DNA of 64,000 nt, taken from NCBI GenBank assembly GCA_964035575.1, contig OZ037886.1:1116001-1180000 (forward strand), written 5' to 3'. The position numbers and the translations under genes were made by a program. Positions 1 through 11,400 of the stretch are shown here, piece after piece (the first letter of the stretch is position 1; each line of letters starts with the position of its first letter). The notes beneath the pieces were generated by a model. The model searched no databases and was not told where the DNA came from. It worked only from the letters and a program-made list of their open reading frames with translations. This DNA comes from Rhynchopus sp. YZ270_cl-10 (Eukaryota > Euglenozoa > Diplonemea > Diplonemida > Diplonemidae).

Positions 1-3000
1 ATCTTCGGAGACCACGGGTCTGTGGCTGTTGACGGAACGGTGCGTGTGATGACGTCGACGCAGACGGCTGTCGAGGCGAACGGAGCTGGTGACGAGATCC
101 ACGGAAACAACGGCGACGACTTCCTGTTCGGAGGCCAGGGCTCGGACAACATCACGGGCAACGCCGGGAGCGACGTGGTCTTCGGAGACCACGGAGAAAT
201 CATCCTGACGCCGCTGGAGCAGACTGTGGTGTACGCGTCGATTGCTGTGTCGGGCGGGGCTGCGGACCTGGTGGAGACACACGACGGGGACGACGTTGTC
301 TTCGGCGGTGCCGGCGGGGACGTGGTGGACACGAGCGTTGGCGATGACGTGGTCTTCGGGGACCACGGACGCGTGTCTGTGGCGCTGGTGGACGGACACA
401 ACGTGACGGTGTACGCGTCGCAGGACGTTGAGGAGGGCGGAGACGACGTGATTGTTGCGGACGACGGCGACGACGTGGTCTTCGGTGGTGCCGGTGCGGA
501 CGACGTGACCGGAAACAACGGTGTGGACGTGATCTTCGGAGACCACGGGTCTGTGATGCGGAACGTGACGACGGATGTGTACGTGTCGACAAGCGCAGGC
601 TTCGGGGGTGCGGACACGCTGAGCGGGAACAACGGGAGCGACTTCCTGTTCGGAGGCGCAGACGGGGACACGATCAACGGTGACGACGGGGACGACGTGG
701 TCTTCGGAGACTCCGGGATTGTGACACTGGTGCCGACGGAGGCGCTTGCGGAGTACGAGTCGCAGGACGTTGCGGACGGCGGGGCAGACGTGATTGAGAC
801 CCACGCCGGGCAGGACACGGTGTTCGGGGGTGTGGACACGGACAACGTGGTTGCCGGAACTGAGGACGACGTGGTCTTTGGGGACAACGGGCACGTGCGC
901 GTGCACGGGTCTGTGACGCTGTACGAGTCTGTGGCGACGACGGACGACGCGTGGGGTGGCGCGGACGTGCTTGCGGGAGACGCCGGAAACGACGTGATCT
1001 TCGGTGGCCAGGAGGCGGACAACATCACCGGTGCGGCTGGGGACGACTGGGTGTTCGGCGACCACGGACGTGTGGTGCTGCGCCCGGCGTCGACGGACGC
1101 AACGGAGTCGAACGTGGAGCTGGAGTCGACGTCGACGTCGTCGGGGGCGTACGGCGGGGCGGACCTGATTGACACGCACGCCGGGGCGGACTACGTGTTC
1201 GGTGGCCAGGGTGCGGACGAGATCACGACGGCAGACGGGGCGGACGTGGTCTTCGGAGACCACGGTGCGATCAACCTGACGGTGGCCGGGGCTGTGTACG
1301 AGAGCACGGCGACGGAGGTTGCGGAGAACGGGGGTGCGGACACGATTGACACCGGGGCAGACGACGACTACGTGTTCGGTGGCCAGGTCGGGGACATTGT
1401 GCACACGCACGGCGGGGAGGACACTGTCTTCGGCGACTTTGGGCGCATCACTGTGGCGGCGGCCGGGCTCCCGATTGTTGAGGTGTCGATCTCGGCAGAG
1501 CACGGTGGGCGGGACGTGGTGACGACCGGAGACGGTGAGGACCACGTGTTTGGAGGCGCAGATGCGGACAGCGTGCACTCTGGGGAGGAGGCGGACGTTG
1601 TCTTCGGCGACCACGGAACCTGGTACTCGGTGGCGAAGGGGGACGTGGTGCTGGAGTCGCTCTTCACGGAGGCAGAGTTCAACGGCGGGAACGACGACAT
1701 TGTGGCTGCGTCTGGGAACGACATTGTGCTCGGTGGGCAGGGAGACGACAACATCACAGGCAACGCCGGGGACGACTGGCTGCTGGGAGACCAGGGACGC
1801 GTGGTGCTGCGCAAGGAGCAGACCATCACGTCGACGGCGGAGACGTCGGGCGGAGACGACACGATCAGCGGCGACGAGGGTGCGGACTACATCATGGGTG
1901 GTGTGGGTGCAGACACGCTCTTCGGTGGGGCCGACGAGGACTTCATCTTCGGCGACAGCGGACACATTGCACAGGCGCGCGACGCGACGTACGGCACCCG
2001 CACGTTCGCAGCGATCTTTGTGGAGTCTGAGTTCGGTGGGGACGACACGATTGTTGCCGGGACGGAGGACGACTTTGTGATGGGCCAGCAGGGGGCGGAC
2101 ACGATCTCGGGTGGGGACGGGATGGACATGCTCTTTGGAGACCATGCGGAGGCGGAGCTGCGCCGTGCGGACCACGAGATCCTGTGGGCACAGACAACGG
2201 CGCCTGTGGTGGGCCGTGGAGGTGACGACACGATCTTCGGGGAGAACGGGGAGGACTACCTCTTCGGTGGGGCTGCAAGCGACACGCTGCACGGAGGCGA
2301 CGACGAGGACGTGATTCTGGGTGACCACGCGCTCTTCAACGGGTCCTTCCGTGTGCTGCACCAGTACCGCTCGATCTTCACGCAGGCGGGCGACGCCGGT
2401 GCGAACGACACGATCCACGGTGGCAAGGGAGACGACATGATTCTCGGCCAGCAGGGTGGGGACGTGATCTTCGGAGACGAGGGTGAGGACGACATCACCG
2501 GAGGACACGACGTGCTGGACGGTGTGGACGGTGACGACGTGATCCACGGTGGGTCTGAGGCGGACGTGGTGCTGGGTGACAACGGTCTGATTGACCGTGC
2601 GCTGTACGTGCCGCGTGCGGAGGCTGCGCCTGTGCCGCTGACGCCGTCGCCTGTGGTGCGCCCGCTCTTCTGCGACGACTACGTGCTGCTCTCAGACCAG
2701 ATGGGGGCGGTGAACCACCCGCAGCCGGACGTGTCCTCGGACTCAAGCTCGAGCTCGAACTCGGACTCGAGCTCAGACTCGGACTCGCGCACACACACAA
2801 GAGACCACCGCGAGGCACAGTACGGCCCGAACGAGAACAAGTGCTGGGTGACCGGCTGCATTGGCGACTCGGTGCGCATTGAGTGGTCGCGGTTTGCAAC
2901 GGAGCGCCGCTACGACCTTGTGTCGCTGTACACTGTGGCCAGCAACGGGTCCCTTGCGCTTGAGTGGGAGCTGTCTGGCTGGGACCTGCCCGAGAGCTCG

Positions 3001-6000
3001 ACCTACACACAGGACGTGCTTGTGCGGTTCTCGAGCGACGGCTACACACACGACCTCGGGTTTGAGCTGACGTACGCGTGCTCGGCGCCGACACCGGTGC
3101 CGTCGACGGCTGTGCCTGCAGCACACCCGCAGATGTACGCGTCGCCGCCGCCGTACGTGAACGACCTGCAGTGGCAGCGCTACCCGGGTGCGGCACGCTA
3201 CGCAGACGTGGTGCGCCTTGTGCAGCGTTACGACGACGTGGACCTGGTGGCCGGGAACGACACGATCTTCGGTGACGGCGGGGACGACATCCTGCACGGA
3301 CAGCGTGGTAACGACGTGATGGACGGTGGGGACGGTGAGGACGAGGTCTTCGGTGAGCAGGGGAGCGACGTGCTGCACGGCGGTGCCGGAGCGGACGTGG
3401 TGCTGGGTGACATGGGCCACGTGGTGCGTGCCTTCACAGAGGACGGGGAGCCGCGTGTGAACACAAAGACCGGGGCATGGCACAGGAACGTGGTGCTTGA
3501 GGAGCAGGCGATGCTGACGCACCAGTGGGTGGACACATGGCGCGACGCACACTTCACGCCCGAGGAGGCGACGGCGCTTCTGGACGCGGACGTGCTCCTG
3601 GCCCTCGGTGGCTACGAGCGCGACGGGGAGACGAAGAAGCTTGAGTTCCAGAGCACACGCAGGCCGTGGCGCACGGCGCTGGCGGGACTGCGCCTGCTGG
3701 AGTCTGGCAACGACGAGATCCACGGTGACGCTGGGGACGACGTGCTGATTGGACAGCGTGGAGACGATGTGATGGCCGGAGGCGACGGGGACGACTTTGT
3801 GTACGGTGACACTGTGTCGTCTGTGTACCACTACGACTCGTGCCTGCCGCTTGTGACGACTGTTGTGCGTGTGCTGCGTGCGGCGCGCGACGAGGAGGCG
3901 TGGAAGGTGGACCTCCCCTTCTACGGGGCGGTGACAAACATCCCGATGTGGATTGCGCCGGAGCAGACGTCGCGTGCCTCTGTGCTGCGCCCTGTTGACG
4001 ACGCGGCCCTTGGAACGCTTGTGCCTGAGGACATGATGATGATGCTTGACGCTGTGGCTGCCGGGGACCTGGAGCTTGTGGCGGCAGACGCTGTGATGCG
4101 TCCGTTCGCGGCGGTTGTGCCGGACGTGCTGCGCCACGGACAGGAGGTGTCTGGAAACGACGACCTGTCGGGCGGTGCCGGAAACGACGTGGTGGTTGGA
4201 GACGCTGCCTTCCACCACGCCCTGCTGAACCTGCGTGTGGATGCGCTGGACGAGATGCGCGAGCGCACTGCTGCGCGCTGGGGGGAGCTGCAGTTCCGCC
4301 TGGCCCGCATGTCTGTCGACGCAGGGACGTTCCTGGCCGACACGGACGAGGCAGCTGTGGCTGCCCTTGCGACGGCTGTGCACAGCGGAAACGACAAGCT
4401 GGCGGGTGGAAACGGGAGCGACACGCTTGCGGGTGACAAGCTTGAGGCCTTCACGGACGTTGTGTACCACGAGCACTTTGCCTACACAGGGCTGAAGCAG
4501 ACTGTCAAGGAGCTGATGCTGACCTACGCGGACTACGAGACTGTGGCGGTCGACGCAGGGATGGCGCTGTTTGAGGCACACCACTCGATCATCCAGGAGC
4601 TGTACGCAAACAGGCGCAACGGGAAGGCGGCACCTGCATCGCAGCTGTTCCTGGCGAACGACGAGCTGGACGGTGGGGCTGGTGACGACGTGGTGGTGGG
4701 TGACTCGCTGCTGCTGATGGCGAAGGGGCTCTTCCTGAACCACACGCACGACGGCAACTACTTCACGCAGGTTGGGAAGAACAGCGCAAGCAAGAGCAAG
4801 GACGACGAGGACGAGTTCAAGGAGCTCCTCGAGACACTGAAGGAGACACTTGCGATGCACGTGAAGCGCGACTTCTGGGCGTCGGACTCGATTGACGGCG
4901 GGAACCTGAAGAAGCGCTGGGAGTGGAACAGCCTCCCGTACACAAAGTGGGGCTGCGACACGATTGAGGGCGGGGACGGGAAGGACTCGCTCCTGGGCGA
5001 CTACGGGCTTGTGGTTGTGGCCACCTTTGAGGGCGCACCGTTCCACCCGTCGACGGAGTACGGACTGCGCGGAATCAACACAGCCCTGAACGAGCACCTC
5101 GACTTTGTGGAGAAGGTGATTGAGGACCGTGTGACACGCCCGGCACTCAAGTCAGGCGCGCAGGAGCTGGACGACGTGAGCTTCGACGCATCGCTCAAGG
5201 GCCTGTCCTTCTACCACAACAAGGGCCGCGGGGTGTACGGCCACGACGAGCCTGAGAGTGCGTCGCAGTCGGACGAGATCCACGGCGGGGACGGGGAGGA
5301 CATGCTGTCGGGCAGCAACGGAGTGGCGGTGGTGCCGATGTGGCGCCAGACCAACAGCCTTGTGTCGGACCCGATTGTTGAGGCACGCCGGTCCTTCTTC
5401 TCTGTGCTGGACAGCGACCACTGGAAGCGCATGGAGGCCTACGAGAAGCGCGACCGCTCCTTCGACGAGGACAAGCTCACCGGGGGCGCAGACCGCGACG
5501 TGTTCCTTGTGCAGAACCTGAAGGAGGACAGCGTGCAGGACAAGGAGCACTGGGTCGACAGCATCTACTACCGCCCTGCCTTTGCCTACATCGGCGACAT
5601 CCTGCGCGACGCCTATGTCGGTGCTGTCCACGGCACCTGCCTCAACGAGCTCTCGCTCGACGGCGTCCTTGCGACCAAGGCCATCCACAAGTTCCTCGAC
5701 CTCCCTGTTGCGGGCTGGCACGGAATCTTCGGTGTTGTGTGGAGCCACGACCAGCTTGTTGAGCCGGTGTACTACCTGCAGAACCAGCACCACGTCCACC
5801 TGTGCAACAAGGACCACGACGGACACACCCACACCGACGACGCTCCCACACCAACCCCGGAGAAGTCCAACGAGAAGTCCGACTGCCAGCAGCAGACCCA
5901 GGACAGCTGGAAGGCCCTCTGTGAGTGCCGCCGCAGTGCCCAGGACCACTCCCACTCCCACACCCACTCCGACTCCAAGTCTGAGTCCCACGGAAAGCGT

Positions 6001-6003
6001 TAG
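1..6003 (+). CDS. Giant RTX-type surface protein, copy A (3' part only)
   Basis: The frame is open from the first base to the TAG at 6001-6003, so the window cuts into a longer gene and only the last 2000 codons are seen. The first two thirds are RTX blocks of the GGxGxDxUx type, each followed by a conserved FGDHG-like turn; by family knowledge such repeats bind calcium and form beta-rolls outside the cell. A Ser/Asp run (about 2734-2790) then leads into a C-terminal region where RTX blocks are spaced by helical-looking stretches, and the protein ends in a His/Ser-rich tail. No C-terminal membrane segment is visible. The sequence matches 24852-30860 of copy B, differing at two synonymous sites (5907, 5982) and by one in-frame 6-bp indel in the tail. 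By comparison with copy B the missing 5' part would encode a signal peptide and a large beta-rich region; that is inference. Confidence 0.85.
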   Translation: MFGDHGSVAVDGTVRVMTSTQTAVEANGAGDEIHGNNGDDFLFGGQGSDNITGNAGSDVVFGDHGEIILTPLEQTVVYASIAVSGGAADLVETHDGDDVVFGGAGGDVVDTSVGDDVVFGDHGRVSVALVDGHNVTVYASQDVEEGGDDVIVADDGDDVVFGGAGADDVTGNNGVDVIFGDHGSVMRNVTTDVYVSTSAGFGGADTLSGNNGSDFLFGGADGDTINGDDGDDVVFGDSGIVTLVPTEALAEYESQDVADGGADVIETHAGQDTVFGGVDTDNVVAGTEDDVVFGDNGHVRVHGSVTLYESVATTDDAWGGADVLAGDAGNDVIFGGQEADNITGAAGDDWVFGDHGRVVLRPASTDATESNVELESTSTSSGAYGGADLIDTHAGADYVFGGQGADEITTADGADVVFGDHGAINLTVAGAVYESTATEVAENGGADTIDTGADDDYVFGGQVGDIVHTHGGEDTVFGDFGRITVAAAGLPIVEVSISAEHGGRDVVTTGDGEDHVFGGADADSVHSGEEADVVFGDHGTWYSVAKGDVVLESLFTEAEFNGGNDDIVAASGNDIVLGGQGDDNITGNAGDDWLLGDQGRVVLRKEQTITSTAETSGGDDTISGDEGADYIMGGVGADTLFGGADEDFIFGDSGHIAQARDATYGTRTFAAIFVESEFGGDDTIVAGTEDDFVMGQQGADTISGGDGMDMLFGDHAEAELRRADHEILWAQTTAPVVGRGGDDTIFGENGEDYLFGGAASDTLHGGDDEDVILGDHALFNGSFRVLHQYRSIFTQAGDAGANDTIHGGKGDDMILGQQGGDVIFGDEGEDDITGGHDVLDGVDGDDVIHGGSEADVVLGDNGLIDRALYVPRAEAAPVPLTPSPVVRPLFCDDYVLLSDQMGAVNHPQPDVSSDSSSSSNSDSSSDSDSRTHTRDHREAQYGPNENKCWVTGCIGDSVRIEWSRFATERRYDLVSLYTVASNGSLALEWELSGWDLPESSTYTQDVLVRFSSDGYTHDLGFELTYACSAPTPVPSTAVPAAHPQMYASPPPYVNDLQWQRYPGAARYADVVRLVQRYDDVDLVAGNDTIFGDGGDDILHGQRGNDVMDGGDGEDEVFGEQGSDVLHGGAGADVVLGDMGHVVRAFTEDGEPRVNTKTGAWHRNVVLEEQAMLTHQWVDTWRDAHFTPEEATALLDADVLLALGGYERDGETKKLEFQSTRRPWRTALAGLRLLESGNDEIHGDAGDDVLIGQRGDDVMAGGDGDDFVYGDTVSSVYHYDSCLPLVTTVVRVLRAARDEEAWKVDLPFYGAVTNIPMWIAPEQTSRASVLRPVDDAALGTLVPEDMMMMLDAVAAGDLELVAADAVMRPFAAVVPDVLRHGQEVSGNDDLSGGAGNDVVVGDAAFHHALLNLRVDALDEMRERTAARWGELQFRLARMSVDAGTFLADTDEAAVAALATAVHSGNDKLAGGNGSDTLAGDKLEAFTDVVYHEHFAYTGLKQTVKELMLTYADYETVAVDAGMALFEAHHSIIQELYANRRNGKAAPASQLFLANDELDGGAGDDVVVGDSLLLMAKGLFLNHTHDGNYFTQVGKNSASKSKDDEDEFKELLETLKETLAMHVKRDFWASDSIDGGNLKKRWEWNSLPYTKWGCDTIEGGDGKDSLLGDYGLVVVATFEGAPFHPSTEYGLRGINTALNEHLDFVEKVIEDRVTRPALKSGAQELDDVSFDASLKGLSFYHNKGRGVYGHDEPESASQSDEIHGGDGEDMLSGSNGVAVVPMWRQTNSLVSDPIVEARRSFFSVLDSDHWKRMEAYEKRDRSFDEDKLTGGADRDVFLVQNLKEDSVQDKEHWVDSIYYRPAFAYIGDILRDAYVGAVHGTCLNELSLDGVLATKAIHKFLDLPVAGWHGIFGVVWSHDQLVEPVYYLQNQHHVHLCNKDHDGHTHTDDAPTPTPEKSNEKSDCQQQTQDSWKALCECRRSAQDHSHSHTHSDSKSESHGKR

Positions 6004-6015
6004 AAAACCTTTTTA

Positions 6016-6034
6016 ATCAAAACATATGTTTGAT
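6016..6034 (+). promoter_or_regulatory. 3' UTR stem-loop just after the stop of copy A
   Basis: Stem ATCAAA/TTTGAT with a 7-nt loop, starting 12 nt after the stop codon. The same hairpin follows copy B (30873-30891). Identity between the two copies stops about 10 nt beyond it. A 3'-end processing or stability role is possible but unproven. Confidence 0.45.
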
Positions 6035-6440
6035 GCAACTTTATTTTCCCCTGTTTTTCATTTTCCATTTTCACTTCTTTGATTTGGTTGTGGATGAAAC
6101 GGAATGTCCCTGCGACTGCTTTTTTTCACTCACAACCACATATCCTTATCCACCCCCTCTCGTTTCTCAATTTTCCCTCCTAGAGTTCTGATGTCTGCTG
6201 CGTCCGTCGTGACGTGCGTACTTCTGAACTTTTAGTTTTTTTTTTTTTTTTTTTTTTGCGCGTGGGGTTGGGATCCTCCCTCTCCACTTCCCCTTTTGAT
6301 TGATTTGCTCCCGGACATGTTTCCGAAGATCGACGCTTGTGCTGCAGTTGATTTTTTATTTTTTTGTTCGGTTTTTGTTCAGCAAATCTCTCGTCCCTGT
6401 CGTCCCTGCGTTCCCGCTCCCCAAGTTCAAAGCATAGTGA

Positions 6441-6479
6441 AGTGCACCTAATTCGAGGTGCCTGCACTAATGCAACTGT
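6441..6479 (+). repeat. Dispersed hairpin element H2
   Basis: Nested stem AGTGC...GCACT with inner ACCT...AGGT, followed by the family tail CACTAATGCAACTG. It lies 113 bp upstream of an H1 copy. Confidence 0.55.
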
Positions 6480-6591
6480 GTATCGTGCTCGCCAACTTCT
6501 TTCCGGAGATACTCAAAGAAGAAAGAATGCAACAGGGTTCTGGTTTCCCGTCAGAAAACATTGTCCTGTGTGTTGTTTCACTGTTTATTTC

Positions 6592-6642
6592 AAGGTGACT
6601 AAACACGAAGAGGGTAAGGGTCATCTTATAAACTATTCTTAT
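6592..6642 (+). repeat. Dispersed hairpin element H1 (diverged)
   Basis: Begins AAGGTGACTAA and ends TCATCTTATAAACTATTCTT. The central CTAAGC/GCTTAG stem has decayed in this copy, but both flanks match the other copies. Confidence 0.55.
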
Positions 6643-7933
6643 TTTTTCTTGTTGGCAATTTTGCCATCCAGTCTCCAGTCTCGGGGGGTTTTTTTTTGGG
6701 GGGGGCATACATGTGTTTATATTGCTGTGTCCCTGATGTCTCCGTCAAAGTGAGTTGTGCTGTGTGCTCTTCAACGAGTAGGCCTGCTTGCATTGTGTGG
6801 ACAAGAGGAAGGAAGAGGGATACGTTTTCGTTTCTTTTCTTTTTTTTTGAACGAGCATATGTCAAAACAGAATTTTTATTTTCAAGAGGAAAAAGGGGAA
6901 AAGCGAACGATGAAGGGGTAGGAGAGAGCTGCGACCCGACCTGCTTTGTTGTGTCATCGTACAAAGCAGTTTGTGGTATTTCTTCTTTCTTCTTTGACTT
7001 CCAGATTTTTCCCCACACTATACTTTATTCATTCATTATCCGTTTCGTTTGTCTTTTTGACCATATCAGCATGCAAAAATATTATTGCAAACAAGCATCA
7101 ATGCACACACGAGAAGCGTGGATATACCAACAATCCATGGTTCACCTAGGGTCCTTTTTTTTGTTGTTTTTTTTTTTTAATACATGTGCTTTCAATTCAT
7201 TGGATGTGTATGTTAAAATACTATTTTTATATTAGCATTTGTCGATGAAAAGACTGAACAAATTCTGTCTTTCTTTCTGTGGAAACAGGGAGATGAAGAC
7301 AAAATGCTTGTGGGAAAAGAAAAAAAAAACAAGAAACCAACAATTGGAGGGGGGGTGTCTGGGGGGTGGGGGAAACACAATAAAGACAATGTAACGATGC
7401 AGAGCTATGGACCTCTGCACTTCTCGCTTTGTCTTCTTCACCGTCGCCCTCTCTGTTCTTGTGCCTTTATATTTATTATATAAAACAAGGGTACAAGACA
7501 CTTCTGGAGGGGTGCAGGGTCAGCCAAGAGGATGGGCAGAACCAAATTGGAGGTCCGGTTATGTCAGTTGTAATGTTCTGGTTCGCTGAACCTCAACAGC
7601 TCCCGTAGGTCGTGTCTCTCCCCGTTACCGCATTTCCAGCTCTGAATCTCGAGTTGTGCATTCGCTGTCGAGGAGCTTTGTTTAGCAAGGCTTCTTAGCA
7701 GTGCTCTTCTGCACCTGTGGTTTGAAGCGTGATGGAAATGTGGTGTGTGGAGACCATGGCGGGTTGTTGTTGGGGGACAGATTCTTTCACGTATTTTTTA
7801 TTTTATCACTTTTTGCAAAAACATTTTCTTATTATTAATATCATAGCCTATTTTTATGGCCGGTGTCGGTATGTGTCATGCTGCTGCCGTTGCCATACTT
7901 TCTCTCGTTTAGGTTCTCTTTTTTCGGAATGTC

Positions 7934-7972
7934 AGTGCCTGCGTCCCAAGAGGTGTTTGCACTATCAACTTC
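7934..7972 (+). repeat. Dispersed hairpin element H2
   Basis: AGTGC...GCACT outer stem and CCT...AGG inner stem, followed by ATCAACTTCA and a T run. It is the copy most like the one at 39402. Confidence 0.5.
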
Positions 7973-8118
7973 ACTTTTTTTTTTGTTTTTGTTTTTGTTT
8001 TTGTTTTTTTTCCTCCTCTCCTCCCCTCTTCCACGCGCACTCCCAAAAACTGTGTGCGTGTGCGTTTTATATAGCCCGTACTTGTGTTGCCTGCAAAACC
8101 AACAGCGCTGCACGAGAT

Positions 8119-8163
8119 CCTAACCCCCGTTCGTTGACTGTTAAGTGGACGCCTGGGGTTAGG
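8119..8163. other. Telomere-like inverted repeat
   Basis: CCTAACCCC at 8119-8127 and GGGGTTAGG at 8155-8163 form a 9-bp stem 330 bp upstream of the giant gene's start. It is a single pair, not an array. Confidence 0.4.
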
Positions 8164-8220
8164 GGTAACAATGTGAACCCACAAAACGTGGAAACAGTGT
8201 CACTGTGCTTTACGACCAAC

Positions 8221-8492
8221 CGGTTCTCCCCTTCCCCTCCCTTCCTTCCACTCTCCCACCCCTTTACTTTATTTTACGTTCTTCAACAAACAAACAAAAA
8301 AACAAAACACAAAAAAAACCAAAAAACAAGACACCATACAAAGTCTGACAAACAAAGCCTCTCCTTACTTTTGTCTTCTTGCACATCCCCACACCTCAAC
8401 ACACCTCAACACACCACACCACACCCATACAACAACACAGGAGACGAAAACAACAACACATTTGGTGATAAGAAAACAAGTAAAAACAAAGA
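8221..8492 (+). promoter_or_regulatory. Pyrimidine-rich then A/C-rich leader of giant gene B
   Basis: About 60 bp of nearly pure C/T (8221-8280) is followed by an A/C-rich stretch that includes a tandem CACACCTCAA repeat (8393-8420) and leads directly to the ATG. The same C/T tract lies upstream of most other genes here, so it probably marks the promoter/5' UTR. No TATA box is obvious. Confidence 0.4.
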
Positions 8493-11400
8493 ATGATTGC
8501 GCGGGGCACGTTTGTGTGTGCCGTGGCAGCAGTAACACTGCTGGGGTCGTCGCCTGCTTCGGCTGTGTCGACCTACACAGAGACCTGCACGAATGTGGCA
8601 GTGCGCTACCAGCGGAGCATCAAGGAGGGTGTGACGGCTGTGAACAGCGCCCTGGCAGAGGCGAAGGCACGTATGCTGTCGCAGGAGTTCATGCTGGTTG
8701 CATCTGCAGCGGACCTGAGCTTCGTGAACGAGCCGCTGAACGACGTGATGAACTACACCGGGGAGCTGTCGAACCAGTTTGACGAGCTGAACGACCGGAC
8801 GATGGCAGCGCTGACGGCGTCGCTGCCGTACGGGATCTCTGTGGGGTGCCAGGTGGACACAACGACGTTTGACCTGTTCCTGACGGTGGCGGTGAACGCG
8901 ACCGGGACTGTGTCTGAGACGGTGGACCTGTCGGGGCTGCCTGCAGCAGACCTGGCGGCGCTGGGGCTGACGTTCTCGGACCCGTCTGTGTCGCTGTCGG
9001 GGTCTGTGTTCCTGGCGGGGACGATCTCGATCACGGTGAAGACGAGCGGGACTGTGGTGTCGGTGTCCGGGCTGTCGGCGGCGGTGACGGCGACCGGGGC
9101 GGTGGCGACAAACGTGGACTGGAAGGACGTGGGGTCTGTTGGGATTGCGGGGTCGGTGAGTGTGACAGGTGTGACGGTACCTGTGACGTTCCCGACGTCG
9201 ACGTCTCTGTCGGACTTCGTGGCGAAGCTTGGGGAGGTGCGCATTGGGTCGCTGACCGGGGAGCTGTCGGCGTCGCTTGCAGTGGCGGTTGCGGTGGACG
9301 CTGTGCCTGTGGGGCAGCTGCCGACGCCGGTGCTGACGGTGTACGACAACAACATGTTTGACGCAGTGCTGCCTGTGGTGACTGTGGACGCAGACATCAC
9401 GTCGCTGGAGTCGACGATTGTGGAGCTCCTGCGCCAGCTGGGGTCGTTCGACATTGACCTGGGTGCACTTGGGCTGTCTGGGCTGGAGCTGCCGAACGTG
9501 AACGTGTCGGCGCTGGTGAGCGGTGTGCCGGACATGCTGAAGCTGGCGCCTGTGGCGGAGCAGTACTTCCTGCTGTTCGTCGACGGGTCGGCGTTCCCGA
9601 CGTTCAGCGGCCTTGTGACCTTCCTGAAGGAGAACCTTGCGGTGCCGCAGCTGACGACGTCGGTGTCTGTGAGCGGGGTGAACATGACCGGGGGGTGGTT
9701 CCCGGAGGCGGGGGAGGTGGCGCTGAACATCCACATGGAGCTGGGGTCGACGCTTGCGTCGGAGTCGTTCGGGGGGTCGATCTCGTCTGTGCTTGGGGAC
9801 ATGCAGGCACTGACTGCGGTGTTTGACCTGATTGGGGCAACGGCGCCGGAGCAGTCGCTGGCTGTGCCGGACTTCTCTGCGGACGTGGCCTTCAGCGGGG
9901 ATGTGGTGCTTGACTTCACTGTGGGGCTGAAGACGGAGTTCATCAACACCGGGAACCTGACCGGGTCTGCGCTTGCGGGGAACGCGTTCCTGCGTGTGAA
10001 CGACCTGTCTGCGGAGGTGAAGGTTGCTGTGGACCCGATCAACTTTGAGGCGGACCTGCTGCTGAGCCAGTTTGTTGTGCGCGACGGGTCGTTCGAGGTT
10101 GCCCTGGGGCTGCGTGCGGACTTCTCTGCGGCTGCTGCGGAGGAGGTGCCCGGGGCAGCGGTGTCGGCGTCGACTGTCGAGGCTGTGACGGAGATCACTG
10201 TGCTGGAGCTGCTGTCGGGGGGGTCGACGGCGGTGCTGGACTTTGTGAAGCAGCTGAACCTGGAGGTGTACGCGACCCTGGACGCCGTGGTGCCTGTGGA
10301 GCTGACGGCCGGGTTCGCCGGGAGCGACGTGAGCCTGTCGCCCATTGTGGAGCTGCACGACGAGAGCCTGCTGAGCGGGGGGCTGCCGGCGTTCTCGCTG
10401 GACATTGACCTGAACTTCCTTGTGCCGTCGCTGCCCGGTGGGAAGGGGGGCAGCGGGAACGAGCTGGACTCTGTGATGGGGGCGCTGACAGACATGCTTG
10501 AGGGGATTTCGGGGATCTCGCTGGACACAGCGTCGATCCCGAACGTGCCGCAGATCTCGAACCTCCTGAGCGGGCTGTCCGGAAAGGTGTCGTTCTCGAC
10601 GGTGCTGACGGAGTACCTGGACCTGCTGGTGAAGTTCCGCGAGCTGGCGAACGGGCTTGGCCTCGACCTGGCGCTGGAGACTGTGGGGGCGGAGGCGCTT
10701 GTGTCGAGCACGTCGTTCAACACGGACATCCTGGGACGCCTGCAGACACGCTTCCCGACGGTGTTTGTGAACTTCACGTCTGGGCTGACGAACTCGTACA
10801 CCGGTGTGGACTTCAGTGTGCTCGACTACCTGCGCTATGTGCAGGTGGAGTTCGGGCTGGCGGCAACGCTTGCCTCTGCGGACGCAGACTTCGGGAAGAA
10901 CGAGCTTGTGTGGTACCTGGCGGTGAACGTCGACTACTCGCTGACGAAGGAGAACGCGTGGGCGCTGCTGAACCTGCTTGAGCTGACCGGGTACACCTCG
11001 GACAGTGCTGGCTACCCTGTGGACAGCCTGCTTGCGCGCTTCGACCCTGCCGCACACCTGGTCGCCCTGCAGGCGAAGCTCGCGCTCACCAGCCTGTCGA
11101 CCTTCAACCTGGGGACGCTGGGAAGCTACGTTGCGAACAGCGCACCGACGCTGGGGGTGAACGTGAACTTCAACAAGGCGATCTTTGACCTGCTTGTGGT
11201 GACGTACCCCGACTTTGCGACGAAGTACGGGAACCTGACTGTGGGGGACCTGCTCCCGATGAACTCGGTGACAGGGGCGGAGTTTGACTGGCGCAACTAC
11301 CTGACGGAGGTCGGGAGTGTGCTTGGGCTCTCGTCGACGGCGTCGCTCGACGTGTCGTCTGTGGCGGCGCTGTTCGGGAAGCGCCCGACAGTGATGGGGC

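Larger units (their letters stand above)
6004..8492. other. Intergenic region between giant genes A and B
   Basis: About 2.5 kb without a credible gene. It holds the 3' stem-loop, two H2 and one H1 dispersed hairpin elements, long T runs, a telomere-like hairpin near 8119-8163 and the pyrimidine-rich leader of copy B. Many short blocks align in order with the region after copy B, for example 6350-6440 with 31140-31220, 7400-7510 with 31820-31920 and 7645-7735 with 32280-32400, so both 3' flanks descend from one ancestor but have diverged strongly. Confidence 0.6.

Noticed and set aside
6180-7501. Several open frames of 60-180 codons in the intergenic region after copy A
   Set aside because: Their composition follows homopolymer runs, they overlap each other on both strands, and their counterparts after copy B are not conserved as protein.
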